Shown here: in pieces, positions 53,222 through 64,000 of the stretch | Layout: every line of letters starts with the position of its first letter | How positions within the stretch are numbered: the stretch's first letter is position 1 | NCBI RefSeq assembly: GCF_030864355.1 | Contig: NC_083396.1 | Span: forward strand, 1,612,001 to 1,676,000 | Source: Cutaneotrichosporon cavernicola | Taxonomy: Eukaryota > Basidiomycota > Tremellomycetes > Trichosporonales > Trichosporonaceae | Length of the DNA stretch: 64,000 nt | Direction of reading: 5' to 3' | The notes under the pieces: generated by a model | What the model saw: only the letters and a program-made list of their open reading frames with translations | The model's database searches: none | What the model was told of the DNA's origin: nothing | Program-made: the position numbers and the translations under genes

Positions 53222-56200
53222 ATGTCAAACGACGACGGCGACAAGGCGTCCCACGGCGCCGTTGCCACCCCAGAACTCGATGCGCCGAGTGAGCCGACCG
53301 CCACGTCAATGGTACCTGCAGATGCCGCCGAGGTCAAGGTCAACGACGACAACGACAAGCCCAGCAATGTGTCTGAAGCCCCGACCGAATCGGCTCTGCC
53401 AATAAATAACCCAGAAACAAAGACTGAATCCGAACCCGAACCACGTGACGACGCGCCCGACACTGCCGCCAAGGGGAAACGCAAGGCGCCGCCAGCCGGG
53501 CTGCAGCTGCAGGACGTGCCGCCGCCCGACGCGAGGCGAAGCATCGAGGTGAATTTTGGCGATTGGGGCGGTGAAGAGGCCTGAGCTGGGTGCGAAGTGC
53601 AAGGCTGAGCAAGCTGGAGCTGGGCTCGTGGACGTTGGACGCTGGTACCGCCTGTGCTGTGAATGGGACGGTGTCGTTGACCTCGATGGCTCTAGTGTCC
53701 GGGCCGCCGTCTGTTCCTCCCTCCGTCGCACCTTCCCTCCTTCCCTCCTCCCCTCCCCCTCCTCCCCCCTGCTTCTTAACAACCGACGTCTATCTTCCCA
53801 CCTCCCCTTCACCCCCTTCTCCCCGCTCTGCCCACTACGGCCCCGCTAACCGCCAGATCGACATCGACCACCTCTCTCAAGCTCGCTCGCGCACTTCCAC
53901 ACTCTCACAGCCGTTCACACCGTCAATGCACCACGCACCAGACAGTCCAACGACGTCGCTGATCGGGACACTGCGCAGTCAGCTTGAGATGTACGTGCAG
54001 CAGACGGAGCAGCTCAACGCCAAGCTCGTCGCAGCTGTCTCTAAACACGCCGACCTCGAGGACCAAGTGTTCGACCTGCAGACGGACATGGATCAGTTGA
54101 CGCGCAACAACGGCGAGCTCGCGCGTGCAAAGGCCCAGTGGGAGGAGAGCATGAACACGGGCCTGTTGGTCGAGCACTCGCAGATTCGCGACGAGATGCA
54201 GCGCTTAGCGGCCGGGCTAGTCGAGGAAGAACGGAAACGCGGCACCGCTGAGGAGAAGCGCAAACAGGTCGAGGACGAGGTTGACGAGCTCTCGGCGACG
54301 TTATTCGACCAGGTGAGTTTAATTGGTGAGAAAGCTGACACCAGGCCAACACTATGGTCGCGACGGAACGCATGGCGCGCGCACAGGCTGAGCTGCGTCT
54401 CAAGGACACAGAGGACAGCTTGGCGGTCGCCGAGGCCGCTGTGCGCGACATGCAGACGCACATGCAGTCGTTGACGACAATTGTGTCCGCAGGGCCCTCG
54501 GCACCCCACATTCCCAGGCGCTACCTCTGCAGCCACCCTCCATACGCCGAGTTCAAAACGCTCCTCGCGCACCTGCGCGCCGCCCGCCCTTCGGCGCTCT
54601 CGCGCAAGCGATCCAACGTGCGCGAGCTCTTCCCGGCCCCACTGATCGCGTCTATTGTGCAGCAGCCCTTCATCGCACGCTGCATCACCGAGGACTATGA
54701 GGCAACGTTACGCCTCGAGCAGGCAGCTGACCTTGGCTGGGTGTCTCGCCGCAGCGTGAGCTCTGCCATCCTCTCTGGCGATCTCTTGATTGAGCCTGTG
54801 GGCAGCGCGGCCCTCGGACCGCCCGAGAGCCTGAGCTGTGCGCTGTGCGGCAGAGCCGTCTTCGGGGGTGGTGCAGCCCATAAGGGTCTGATGAAATACT
54901 TCTCCACCACGAACGTGGGCTCGACGGCGCACCTGGGAAGCAACATCTACGTGTTCCGCGTTGCGACGCAGGAGGACGCCAAGTCGTACCCGCTGTGCAA
55001 GAACGGATGGTGCCTTGAGCGCCTGCGCGCGGCCTGCGCGCTCTGGCACTTTGTGCGCACTGGCATCGTGCACCCCGTATGGTTTGGTGAGGACTACGAC
55101 GCCTCGCCCGCGACACCCAAGACAGCGAGCACAGCGGCCGAAACGGACGACGGCACGCCCGTGCAGATAGACCTGAACCGGACCCCACCAGAGGCTGACA
55201 AACTTACCATCTCGCCGGCGCCCGTACCCCAGCGCTCGGCCAGCGCGCCCATGGCCGCGCCCATTGCGATCACTGTCGAGAACCTTGCGTCTGCCGAGTA
55301 CCGCAGACCCGCACTACCGCCGCAGCGCAAGTCAGGCTGGGGCCTTGGCTCGTTTGGGCTGGGGAGCGGCGGCAAGAGCTCAAGCGGGTGGACGAACTGG
55401 GGTTCGAGACCCAGCACGCCCGCGTCGCCAGCGCTGCCGTCTATGGCCGACCAGCGGTCCGTGAGTGCGGGTGTTCTTGGCGCGCCTATAACCCTTGAGC
55501 CGGAGAAGGGGGAGCCCGTCGTAGAGAAGAAGGACGAGACGGACGAGAAGGAGCTGGTCGTTGAGAACGTTGTGGAGAAGGCCGAGGTAGTGGCGGAGAA
55601 GGCTCCGGTCGAGGAGACCGTGGACGAGAAGACAGCTCCAGCTGCGGATGAGAAGGTGGCTGTGCCAGAGGTCGCAGACCCCACGCCCGTTCAGCGCTCC
55701 AACTCGCGCACGTCGCATAAGTCGGGCACGAGCACCGACCACTCGTTTGCAACGCCGACGGGCGACAACGCCTCGCTCCCCGACGTCAACGGCAAGGCCG
55801 AGGAGGCTGAGGTGTCCTCGCCGACGAAGGCGCCCGGGCTGGAGCTCAAGACGAACGTGTCAAGCTCGCCTTCCAAGACGGCGCCTGGGTCGCCATCCAA
55901 GTCCGCCTCTCCCTCCAAGCCGGGCACCCCCGTCAACGGGGTCAACGCCTCGCCAACTAGGCCTACACGCGCCGCAGGACGCCAACCACCACCACCACCA
56001 CCGCTGCCGAAGCGCTCGGATCGCCGCGCACTGAACACCCCAACGCCTCCCATTACGCCTACAGTGCCAGGGGACCCCAGTAAGACGGTGACTCCCCCGG
56101 CGGCTGCCGAGGAAGTCGAGGCGCCCGAGACAGCAGCCGCAGTGGAGGTTGAGGCGCCCGAGGCAGTGCCAGCAGAGGATGACAAGACGCCCGAGGCAGT

Positions 56201-56762
56201 GCCCGCAGACGAGGTCAAGACGCCCGAGGCAGTGCCCGCAGACGAGGTCAAGCCTGGGACGCCCGAGGCGGCCATTGAGAAGGCCGAGATCGACGACACG
56301 CCTCTTGTGGACACGGCAGCTAGTGCCGCCGCTGCTGCTGCCGAAGTCAAAGCACCCAGCACGCCCACAGCCTTGACGGCAGAGGATGCGGTCACGCCGA
56401 CTGCAGGCCCATCTCCTGCGCGTATCCCACCCCCACGACACCCGCTTGCGATCATGCGCTCGCCCGCCACGTCTCCGCGCTCCTCACTCGACAACTCGCG
56501 GCCCATGCCGGAAGCTCACCCTCCTTCTCTCCCCCTTCGCAAATCCGTGACTGAGCGCTCGGTCTCGATGTCCAGCACCACGAGCCATGCCAGTCACGCC
56601 AGCCACGCCAGCCATGCGACGGTGCACTCGCCCGAACATGATGGCGACGGGCGCTCGTTCCTCACCGGCGAGGGATGGGAGGCGCGGGCGTGGCGCCAAG
56701 TCGTGCGGCTCAAGGAGGACATGTGGCGGGCGCGGGTGGGGGTTATTGACGACGACGAGTAG
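53222..56762 (+). CDS. SEC2: Sec2-type Rab guanine nucleotide exchange factor
   Basis: Activates the Sec4/Rab8-type GTPase on secretory vesicles. Three exons (53222-53548, 53857-54312, 54345-56762) give 1066 aa. Intron 1 is 308 nt, the longest splice call in the window; intron 2 is 32 nt. Residues 1-109 are acidic and disordered. A long coiled coil from about 145 to 310 holds the Sec2 core, ending LSATLFDQ-ANTMVATERMARA across intron 2. The family region after it contains RRYLCSHPPYAEFKTLL and a Cys block (LSCALCGRAVFGG, LCKNGWCLERL). The last about 500 residues are Pro/Ala/Val-rich with TPEAVPADEVK repeats. Retaining intron 1 would stop the protein at 53584 after 120 residues. Confidence 0.9.
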
Positions 56763-57261
<499 letters not shown>

Positions 57262-57381
57262 TGGACGAGTTAGGAATCGAACCAAAGACCTTGTCAAGAT
57301 CTGGCTTGCGTCCTCGAGGGAGTCCTCGATGGAGGTGTCGCGCTTGCTAATGACACGCTCTACCAACTGAGCTACACGCCC
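57262..57381 (-). tRNA. tRNA-Ala(AGC) with an intron of about 47 nt
   Basis: Acceptor GGGCGTG/CTCGTCC includes G3-U70, the alanine identity pair, and discriminator A. D stem is GCTC/GAGC. Anticodon stem TGTCA/TGACA is perfect once the intron (about 57298-57344) is removed. Anticodon AGC is at 57346-57348. T arm TTTGG-TTCGATT-CCTAA has one mismatch. The U6-U67 mismatch in the acceptor is also found in yeast tRNA-Ala. A run of T follows on the minus strand (AATTTTTTCC), a Pol III terminator. Confidence 0.92.
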
Positions 57382-57706
57382 GGAGCTCATGTATTTTGCC
57401 GGGATTGGTGCTGGAAAGTGGCGGACGGAAGGTGCTCCCGACGAGTGCAAGTTGGCTGGCTGGTAGGAAGGCAGCTGGGAGGAGGGGCGCATGAGCATGA
57501 GCAAATGCGTGGCTGACAGCAGCCACGCAACTTCGAGGAGAGGATGTCGATGAGGTCAAAGCAGAGTGGTCAGGTATGGGCCAAGTGCTAACTAAATTAG
57601 CGTGCGTGGAAACCTGGTTGGAATGGCAGTATTTCCTCAGTCTCCGTCTCGTCTACATTGTGATCGGGTGAGATGAAGTGAGATGCATGCCCCTATGCTC
57701 TAATCC
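57382..57706. other. short intergenic region, nothing seen
   Basis: Between tRNA-Ala and the 3' end of the uL3m gene, both on the minus strand. Confidence 0.6.
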
Positions 57707-58840
57707 TTACGCCTTGCCCTGCCACTGGATGATCTCGGGCCACCCCTCGCTCGTCTGCCTCTCAACCGTACCGGCCGGCACTGGGAGAGCCTTGACGCCC
57801 TCGGGAAGCCACTCCTCGGCCGGCTTACCGGCCATGAGGTTATTCTGGGCCTTGTACGCGACCATCTTCTTTGCGTCGCGGACGGAAACAAACGCATCGT
57901 CAACACCTGGAACGGCACCGCGAACAAAGACCAGGTTGAGCGCCAGGTCGACGCGGTGGACTAGCAGGTTCTGGGTCGTGCGCTTGACGTTGCCCATGTG
58001 CCCAGCCATCTTCTTGCCGGGGAGGACACGGCCTGGGTCCTGGAGTTAGAAGCCGCACGTGAGGGGGGATGAAACTAACCTGGTTGGAACCAGTCGAACC
58101 AGCGGAACGGTGGGTGACGGACACACCGTGCGAGGCCTTGAGACCGTGGTATCCGTGACGCTTCATGGCGCCCTGGAAGCCCTTGCCGATGCTGCGTGTC
58201 AGCGATAATGCCGGTGTAGATCAACGGCGCAAGGTCGTCCCAACGCCTAGCGCCTAGATTACCCCCTCCCCCTCCCCGACCAATCGTCCCAACGCCTAGC
58301 GCCTAAACTACTCCCCCCCCCCCCCCTCGACACACCCCGTACCCACCTGGTAGCCGTGACGTCCACATACTGCCCGGGCACAAAGTGCGACGCGCCGAGC
58401 TGGGTCCCAACAGGAAGCACAGCCTCCTTGCTAACGCGGAACTCTTGGAGCTTGCGCTTGGGGTTAACGCCATGTGCGCGGAAGTAGCCCTTCATAGCAT
58501 TGTTGATGTTCTTCTCGCGCCGGTCGGTCGACCCGAGCTGCAGGCTGTGCAGCTGCTTGGGATCGTTCTCGGGCGGCGGGGTGACCCGAACAACCTCGCA
58601 GTTGTCGAGCTGCAGGACAGTCACCGGCCAGCGCTTGCCATTCTTGTCCCACAACGAAGTCATACCGCGCTTACGCGCGATCACGCCGGTGCGCTGGGTG
58701 AAGGGCGTCCATGGGGCTGATGGTTCGGCAGCGTCCGAGGAAGCAGAAGAGGAGACGGGCTCGGCGGCAGTTGCGAGGCTGCGCGCCAGTGGCCTCCTGA
58801 GAGCGGGGAGGGCGGGGAGGGCGGAGAGGAGGGAACGCAT
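57707..58840 (-). CDS. MRPL9: mitochondrial ribosomal protein uL3m
   Basis: Large-subunit protein of the mitochondrial ribosome, bacterial L3 homologue (yeast Mrpl9). Three exons (58347-58840, 58080-58191, 57707-58039; introns 155 and 40 nt) give 312 aa from the ATG at 58840. That start opens a presequence rich in Arg, Leu and Ala ([20 protein letters not shown]). The open frame runs back to 58981, but that extension is acidic and less like a targeting peptide. L3 hallmarks: [28 protein letters not shown], then across intron 1 [22 protein letters not shown] and the loop [15 protein letters not shown]. All are intact. Intron 1 holds a G14 run on the coding strand and a duplicated about 20-bp segment. 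Confidence 0.93.
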
Positions 58841-59742
58841 GAGATCGAGATCGAGATCCGATGCGATAGATGGAGGCGGAGATCGAGGCGTGAGGTAGGT
58901 CTCGACGTCAGGTCGAGTAGTCGAGGGCCGAAACACAAGTCGCTTTTCCCAACTTTGGTCTGGCAAGGCTGTTAGGCTCACGAACAGTCAAGTTGGTTGA
59001 CCACGTGGTATGAGCCTGAAAATTGGTTGGGTTGTGTGAATGTGTGGGATGATTCCGATCGTGGATTAAAGAGTTTTCGGTGGCTTGTATGTAATCTCAA
59101 CTTGTAGCCACCCCTCGGCCGCCCCGCCGGCCACCTTGCCACCCTGGAGGTAGATGATCAGCCGTGGCTCTTTGCCAAGCACAAGCACATCCCCTTGCAA
59201 CACTGTAGCATTCTGGTCAGCCGTCGGCCCCCCAAACCTCCTTCCTCCCCCTCCCCCTCCCTCTCCCCCAGGCCCCAAACCCAACACTATCTCTTGTAAT
59301 CGCGTCCAACAATTCTTCCCTCTTCATCATCTCCATCTCTTTGCATCAACTGGTCAACTAGTCTTCATCGCTCTCCCAACATATCCATCTCCAATCACAC
59401 CCCCCACCCACCCACACCCACGCACGGCCACGTACAGACCTACCGCTAATACGATCCTCCTTCACGACGACTACCCATTCCTATATACAGCACTCTATCC
59501 ACAAACCCAATCCCAATCCCGATCCTGGTCCACTGCCGATTCTTGTTCGGCTCAGCCATCCGTCTCATACCGTTCTTCGTATCCCGTTCCTCTAACCACC
59601 TCTCGGCCACCTCGTTCCTCCCTTCTTGGTGCCGCCGCCAACCGCCAACCGTGCACCCAACAACCCATTGCGTCAAACCTCCACTTGCATCGACAACGCA
59701 CACCTTCCCGCATCACTCCCACACCCAACGCCTTAACGCATC
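58841..59742. other. divergent region and SKT5 leader
   Basis: From about 59290 the plus strand is CT-rich, typical of a leader before the ATG at 59743. On the minus strand 59066-59210 could be a terminal exon of an unidentified gene (see findings). Nothing else is supported. Confidence 0.5.
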
Positions 59743-61345
59743 ATGTCCTCACAGTACAGTCATGACGACGTGAACGGAAACGGCTCTGCTCGCAGCTCGC
59801 AATATCGCCTTCCCGGCCCTCCACCTCCTTTGATGGACCAGTGTGAGCTCGCCTCTCAATTGGCACTTGCCAATACTGCTCCAAACGTAATGCTGACGCG
59901 CAGCCCACTTGCGACCGGGAAAGCAGGCCGAGCTGCTGTCTCACGACCGCACCCTCGAGCTATACCGCGAAAACGCCAAGAAGACAAACGACCCGGAGCT
60001 CATCTTCGAGTTCGCCGTCTTCATGATCGACGCGGCCAAGAGCTTGGTTCCGACGCCCAACCCCGACTACCCGAGCGACACATCGAACCGCCCCAACGCG
60101 GCCGCGCTCGACAAGCGCGATGAGCTTATCAAGGAAGCCACGTCGTTGCTCAAGCGTCTCGCGGACCGCGGGTACCCTGACGCGCAGTACTTTCTCGCAG
60201 ACTGCTACGCGAACGGCATAGGAACAGGGCGCGGCAAGCAGGACTTTGACAAGGCGTTCCCACTCTTCGCCCTGGCTGCCAAGCACGGTCACCCAGACGC
60301 GTGCTACCGCGCTGGAACATGCTGCGAGCACGGTTGGGGTACGAGGAGGGAGAGTGCAAAGGCGATCCAGTTTTACAGGTACGTGTGGCTCTGTGATGGG
60401 CAGACCGCATCACACCGCATCATGGTGACGATACACCCATCACCTGTGATGGCTAAGCGTCAATCCTGGGGCATCCCCAGTGTGCATGACTGACACACAG
60501 GAAAGCAGCCGTCGGCCTCCACCCTGGAGCGATGTACCGCCTTGGCACGGCAGAGTTGAACGGGTCTTTGGGACTGAGCAAGCGGCCAAAGGAAGGCGTC
60601 AAGTGGCTGAAGCGCTCGGCTGAGCACGCGACCGAGGAGTTCCCCCACGCACTGCACGAACTGGCACTGCTCCACGAGCGCGGCATCGAGAACATTGTCT
60701 TTGTCGACCTCGACTACGCTGCTGAGCTTCTGGCGCAGGCCGCCGAGCTGGGATACGCCCCTAGCGCGTTCAAGCTTGGCGAGTGCTATGAGTACGGCAA
60801 GATGAGCTGCCCCGTCGATGCTGCCTTGTCGATCCACTACTACAACATTGCAGCGCAGCAGGGACACCGCGACGCCTGCTTTGCCCTCACGGCGTGGTAC
60901 CTCGTGGGCGCCGAGGGCGTTCTCCCGCAGTCGGACACGGAGGCATACCTCTGGGCAAAGAAGGCGGCCGACAAGGGCCTGGCCAAGGCCCAGTACGCGC
61001 TTGGATACTTTACCGAGGTGAGCAATAGTGACAGGTGGGCGGTCGATCCGTTGTCTGTCGCGCTTGGCGTACACACACTCATCTGCGCCATCTGCGCCAT
61101 TCCGCGTGTGTAGTGTTCAGCCGCTGACTGTACAGACCGGAGTCGGGGTCCAGCCCAACATCCAGCAGGCGATGAAGTTCTACCGCCAAGCAGCGGACGG
61201 CGGTGACAAGCGCGCGGCAAAACGCTTGGCCGGCGGCGTGTCGGGCGGCGGCGCCGCGCTGAACCGCCAGCGCGAGGTGGAAGCGATGAAGGACGGCGGC
61301 GTCAGGAACGGCAAGGACAACGACAAGGACTGCATCATCATGTGA
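59743..61345 (+). CDS. SKT5: Skt5/Chs4-like chitin synthase activator, farnesylated
   Basis: Sel1-repeat protein that recruits or activates chitin synthase III at the membrane. Four exons (59743-59842, 59904-60378, 60501-61017, 61136-61345; introns 61, 122 and 118 nt) give 433 aa. Across intron 1 the family start SHLRPGKQAELLSHDRT is restored. Residues about 85-400 contain seven or so Sel1 repeats, for example GYPDAQYFLADCYANGIGTG, then HPDACYRAG and KGLAKAQYALGYF. The protein ends CIIM, a CaaX box with C430 for farnesylation, as known for Chs4. It is shorter than S. cerevisiae Skt5 because the N-terminal disordered part is small. Tremellomycetes have several such regulators (CSR genes); which one this is cannot be told. 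Confidence 0.88.
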
Positions 61346-61594
61346 GCTGCCTCATCTGAGCAGCCACTTTAGACCTCACCTCGGAAACGGACAGTCCCTG
61401 TGTGTCCAGTTAGTCATACCCTCAGCATCTCCGACACGAACACTTGTCCTAGAACATTCTCATGGATGACAGCATAGATTGTGTGTGGATGTGTGCATTG
61501 AACAGCGATCGAGATGTGCGTGAGTGGCGGAGCTGCTAAGACAATGTGGCATGGTTACCTGGCTACTCGTAATCCTACTTGTACTCCTACAACG
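61346..61594. other. short convergent spacer
   Basis: 249 bp between the stops of SKT5 and PRP16. No feature was seen. Confidence 0.6.
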
Positions 61595-64000
61595 TTAGAT
61601 GCCGCCTCCGCGCCTCCGCGGCGTCGCGCTGGACCGGTTGAGGCGCGTGCCGGCGCCGATCCCCGCCGACCGGGGCGTGGCCGCATGGCGTGGGGTCACG
61701 CCGCCAATCTTTGGTGTCCGCGCAACAGCCTCGGCGCGCAACTCGTCGGCCTTTTTGCGCTCCAGTTCCTCCCTCTGCTCAGCCATCTTGGCAAGCAGCT
61801 CAGTCTTCTTATTAAAATCCTGAGCCGCACGTGCCCGCTGCAATCCGTCAAAGTTACGTTCGCGAATGGAGAAGAAGACGCCACCCAACTCGGCGAGCCA
61901 GTACGGATCGACACTGGTCACGCACATCATGTACTGTTTCGAGGTGAGGACCAGCTCGTGATACACGACATAGTCGGGCATGTATCCGAGGCCGTAGAGC
62001 GCACTCGTGGGGTGAAGGACGCAGGGGGTACCTTGTCGGATGTTTACGTATTCGCCGAGGTTCTTGACTCGCGCCGCTTGGTGGAAGTATCCTGCTGTAA
62101 TGCATTTTCTGGCGTTAGGCACAGAGAGAGAGAGGGGAGAAGAAGACTCACCGCACAATATCCCAATCTGTGCCGCAGGACAGAACCCGCATCTTCTGCG
62201 TCTTCATAATGTCCTCGAGCTGGCCGCGGACTTCGCGCGCCTTGCGCAGAATCTTGGGATGCAGAAAGTGCTTCATGCACCAGTGATCGCTGAACCCGTT
62301 GTTCTTCCATTGCGTGTAAACGTGCAGGAGGGTGAGGTGGTCTGATTCTGGAACGAAGAATTTCTCTCGCGCAGCATCACTCTCGTCCGCCCTCTGGGGG
62401 GGACGGTAGAACACGGACGGAACGCTGAGCATGCTCACAATCGTGAGCATCTCGGCACTGCACCCGTTCTTCTCGGCCACGATGAGCATCTTGCCTAGCG
62501 CGGGATCCATTGGGAAGTTGCTCATCGCCTTGCCCTCGTCCGTGAGGTCGCCGAGATTGTCGAGCGCACCCATGTACCACAGCTGCCACATGGATTGGAT
62601 GATGTTGTCTTGCGGCGGGGGATCCATGAAATCGAACTCGAGGAGGTTCTTCACTCCGAGCGTCTTAAGGAGGAGCACAGTGTTGGCAAGGTTGGTGCGC
62701 TGGATTTCGGGGATGTTGTTCGGCAGCAGCTCGTTCAGGTACGCTGTCTCCGTGTACAGCCGGTAGCAGTAGCTGCTGTTAGCTGAGACGGAGAGGGAGG
62801 GCTTACCCAGGACCAGTACGCCCGGCACGACCAGTACGTTGACCAGCGTTGGCCTGCGAGATCGGCGTGATCTGCAGCGCGTCCATTCCCACCTTGGGGT
62901 TGTACACCTTAACCTTGGCGTATCCCCCGTCCACAACATACAGGATACCGTCGACGGTGAGCGACGTCTCGGCGATGTTGGTAGCCACGATGACCTTGCG
63001 CCGTCCGTCAGAGGTGGGCTGGAAGATCTTAGCCTGCAGATCGGCCGGCATTTGCGAGTAGATTGGCAATACCGCAAGCGGCTGTGGGTCGTCGAGCTGC
63101 TCGAGCCGTTCTTCAATCACCGAACATGTGGCTTCAATGTCTTCTTGACCCGTCATGAAGACGAGGACGTCGCCCTTGGGACTCGTCAGGTGGATCTGGA
63201 GCACCTGCTTGACGGCGCTATCAACGTAGTCCTCGCATGGCGATTTGGAGTGGAAGACCTCGACCGGGAACGTGCGCCCAGGAATGGTGAACTGTGCGGC
63301 GTTGCCAAAGAAATCGGAGAACTTTTCCGCGTTCATGGTGGCCGAGGTGACGATCAGCTTCAGGTCGCGGCGGCGCGTGATGACTGGTGTCAGCATCGAT
63401 CTCGGTAGCGTTAGCTTACTCTTCCGCAGCAACCCCATGATAATGTCGGTACTAAGCGAGCGCTCGTGAGCCTCGTCGAGGATGATGACGCTGTACCCGT
63501 CGAGGTCCTGGTCCGTGAGGGACTCGCGCAACAGGATGCCGTCCGTCATGTACTTGATCCGCGTCGCCTTGGAAGTCACGTCTTCGAAACGGATCGAGTA
63601 TCCCACCAGCCCGCCAAGTTCGCACTCCATCTCCTCGCTGACACGCTTGGCGACACTCATGGCCGCGACACGGCGCGGCTGCGTACAGCAGATCATCCCG
63701 TTCTGACAGTACCCCTCCTCGTAGAGAAACTGGGCGAGCTGTGTCGTCTTGCCCGAACCCGTCTCGCCAATCACAACCGTCACTGGCGTCAGCTCCTTCT
63801 TCCAACGCACTCACCCTGATTGTCGCGCAGTGTGCGCATCAGCTCTTCCCGCACAGCAAAGGCGGGGAGGTACTCGCGCTGCTCCTTGAGTGTACGCGTG
63901 CGCGCAAAGTCACTCGCGCCCTCCTGTTTCTTGAGGTGGGTGGCGAACTGCGAGCCGGCCTTGTAACTGGTGTTCTCGTCCACCGTGTCCTTCTGACCCT
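61595..64000 (-). CDS. PRP16: Prp16/DHX38 DEAH-box splicing helicase, 5' part missing
   Basis: Remodels the spliceosome before the second step of splicing. The gene is cut by the window end, so the N-terminus lies beyond 64000. Exons in the window: 63815-64000, 63420-63782, 62807-63383, 62152-62772 and 61595-62108, with introns of 32, 36, 34 and 43 nt and consistent phases. The visible part covers [30 protein letters not shown] (motif I), DEAHERS (II), [10 protein letters not shown] (III), [12 protein letters not shown] (IV) and the [12 protein letters not shown] motif (VI). The winged-helix, ratchet and OB C-terminal regions follow. The end has a Thr/Pro/Arg tail (TPRRRGGGI), as in DHX38. 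The match in the region before motif I separates it from Prp2 and Prp22. All catalytic motifs are intact. Confidence 0.95.

Overview
The window is nuclear DNA of a basidiomycete yeast. The best fit is a tremellomycete, probably of the order Trichosporonales; this is inferred from gene content and introns, not from a marker gene. The evidence is: GC-rich third codon positions; many very short introns (most 30-60 nt) of the form GTRNGT...CTRAC/T...YAG; an animal-type ATP-citrate lyase made as one chain; a PriA/CPL1-type secreted Cys-rich protein; a farnesylated Skt5/Chs4-type chitin synthase activator; and a fused PurK-PurE ADE2. Both tRNA genes carry introns. I see no mobile-element protein, rRNA, CRISPR array or virus-like gene.

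Layout. 1-4.8 kb: a long, apparently spliced leader before a tiny Cys-rich ORF, then a repeat-rich gene-free stretch. 4.8-20.6 kb: NOP6 (-), a type I membrane protein with a PPTY tail (+), tRNA-Cys (+), an MFS transporter (-), a Kelch-type membrane protein (-), La/LHP1 (+), a Lys-rich orphan (+) and an APH-fold kinase (+). 20.6-22.8 kb: a minus-strand gene whose N-terminus resembles the TPP1/Tpz1 shelterin OB fold. 24-33 kb: a USP12/46-type deubiquitinase (+), COQ10 (-), an extended SDR reductase (+), an F-box-like orphan (+) and an SLC41/MgtE magnesium transporter (-). 33.5-39.7 kb: ADE2, HUL5-type HECT ligase and EMC6 (all +). 39.7-42.3 kb: two tandem, mutually paralogous mini-proteins of 67 and 62 aa, then a TM-anchored orphan (all -). 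44.8-45.3 kb: a CPL1/PriA-like secreted protein (-). 45.3-49.1 kb: a 3.8-kb gene-poor stretch. 49.1-64 kb: ATP-citrate lyase (+), SEC2 (+), tRNA-Ala (-), mitochondrial uL3 (-), SKT5/CHS4-like (+) and PRP16 (-, cut by the window end).

Most genes are unrelated housekeeping functions: RNA processing, purine and acetyl-CoA supply, ubiquitin turnover, secretion and cell wall, and mitochondria. There is no biosynthetic cluster. Several neighbours are convergent with tiny gaps (27, 45 and 108 nt between stops). The most novel items are the tandem mini-protein pair (start, stop, intron position and both ends conserved, with mostly third-position changes at the C-terminus), the TPP1-like gene with in-frame repeats and a GC-AG intron, the Cys-rich mini-ORF, the PPxY-tailed surface protein and a set of diverged intergenic modules near 3.6-4.1 kb. 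All exon structures are my own readings of splice consensus and frame; no transcript data were available.
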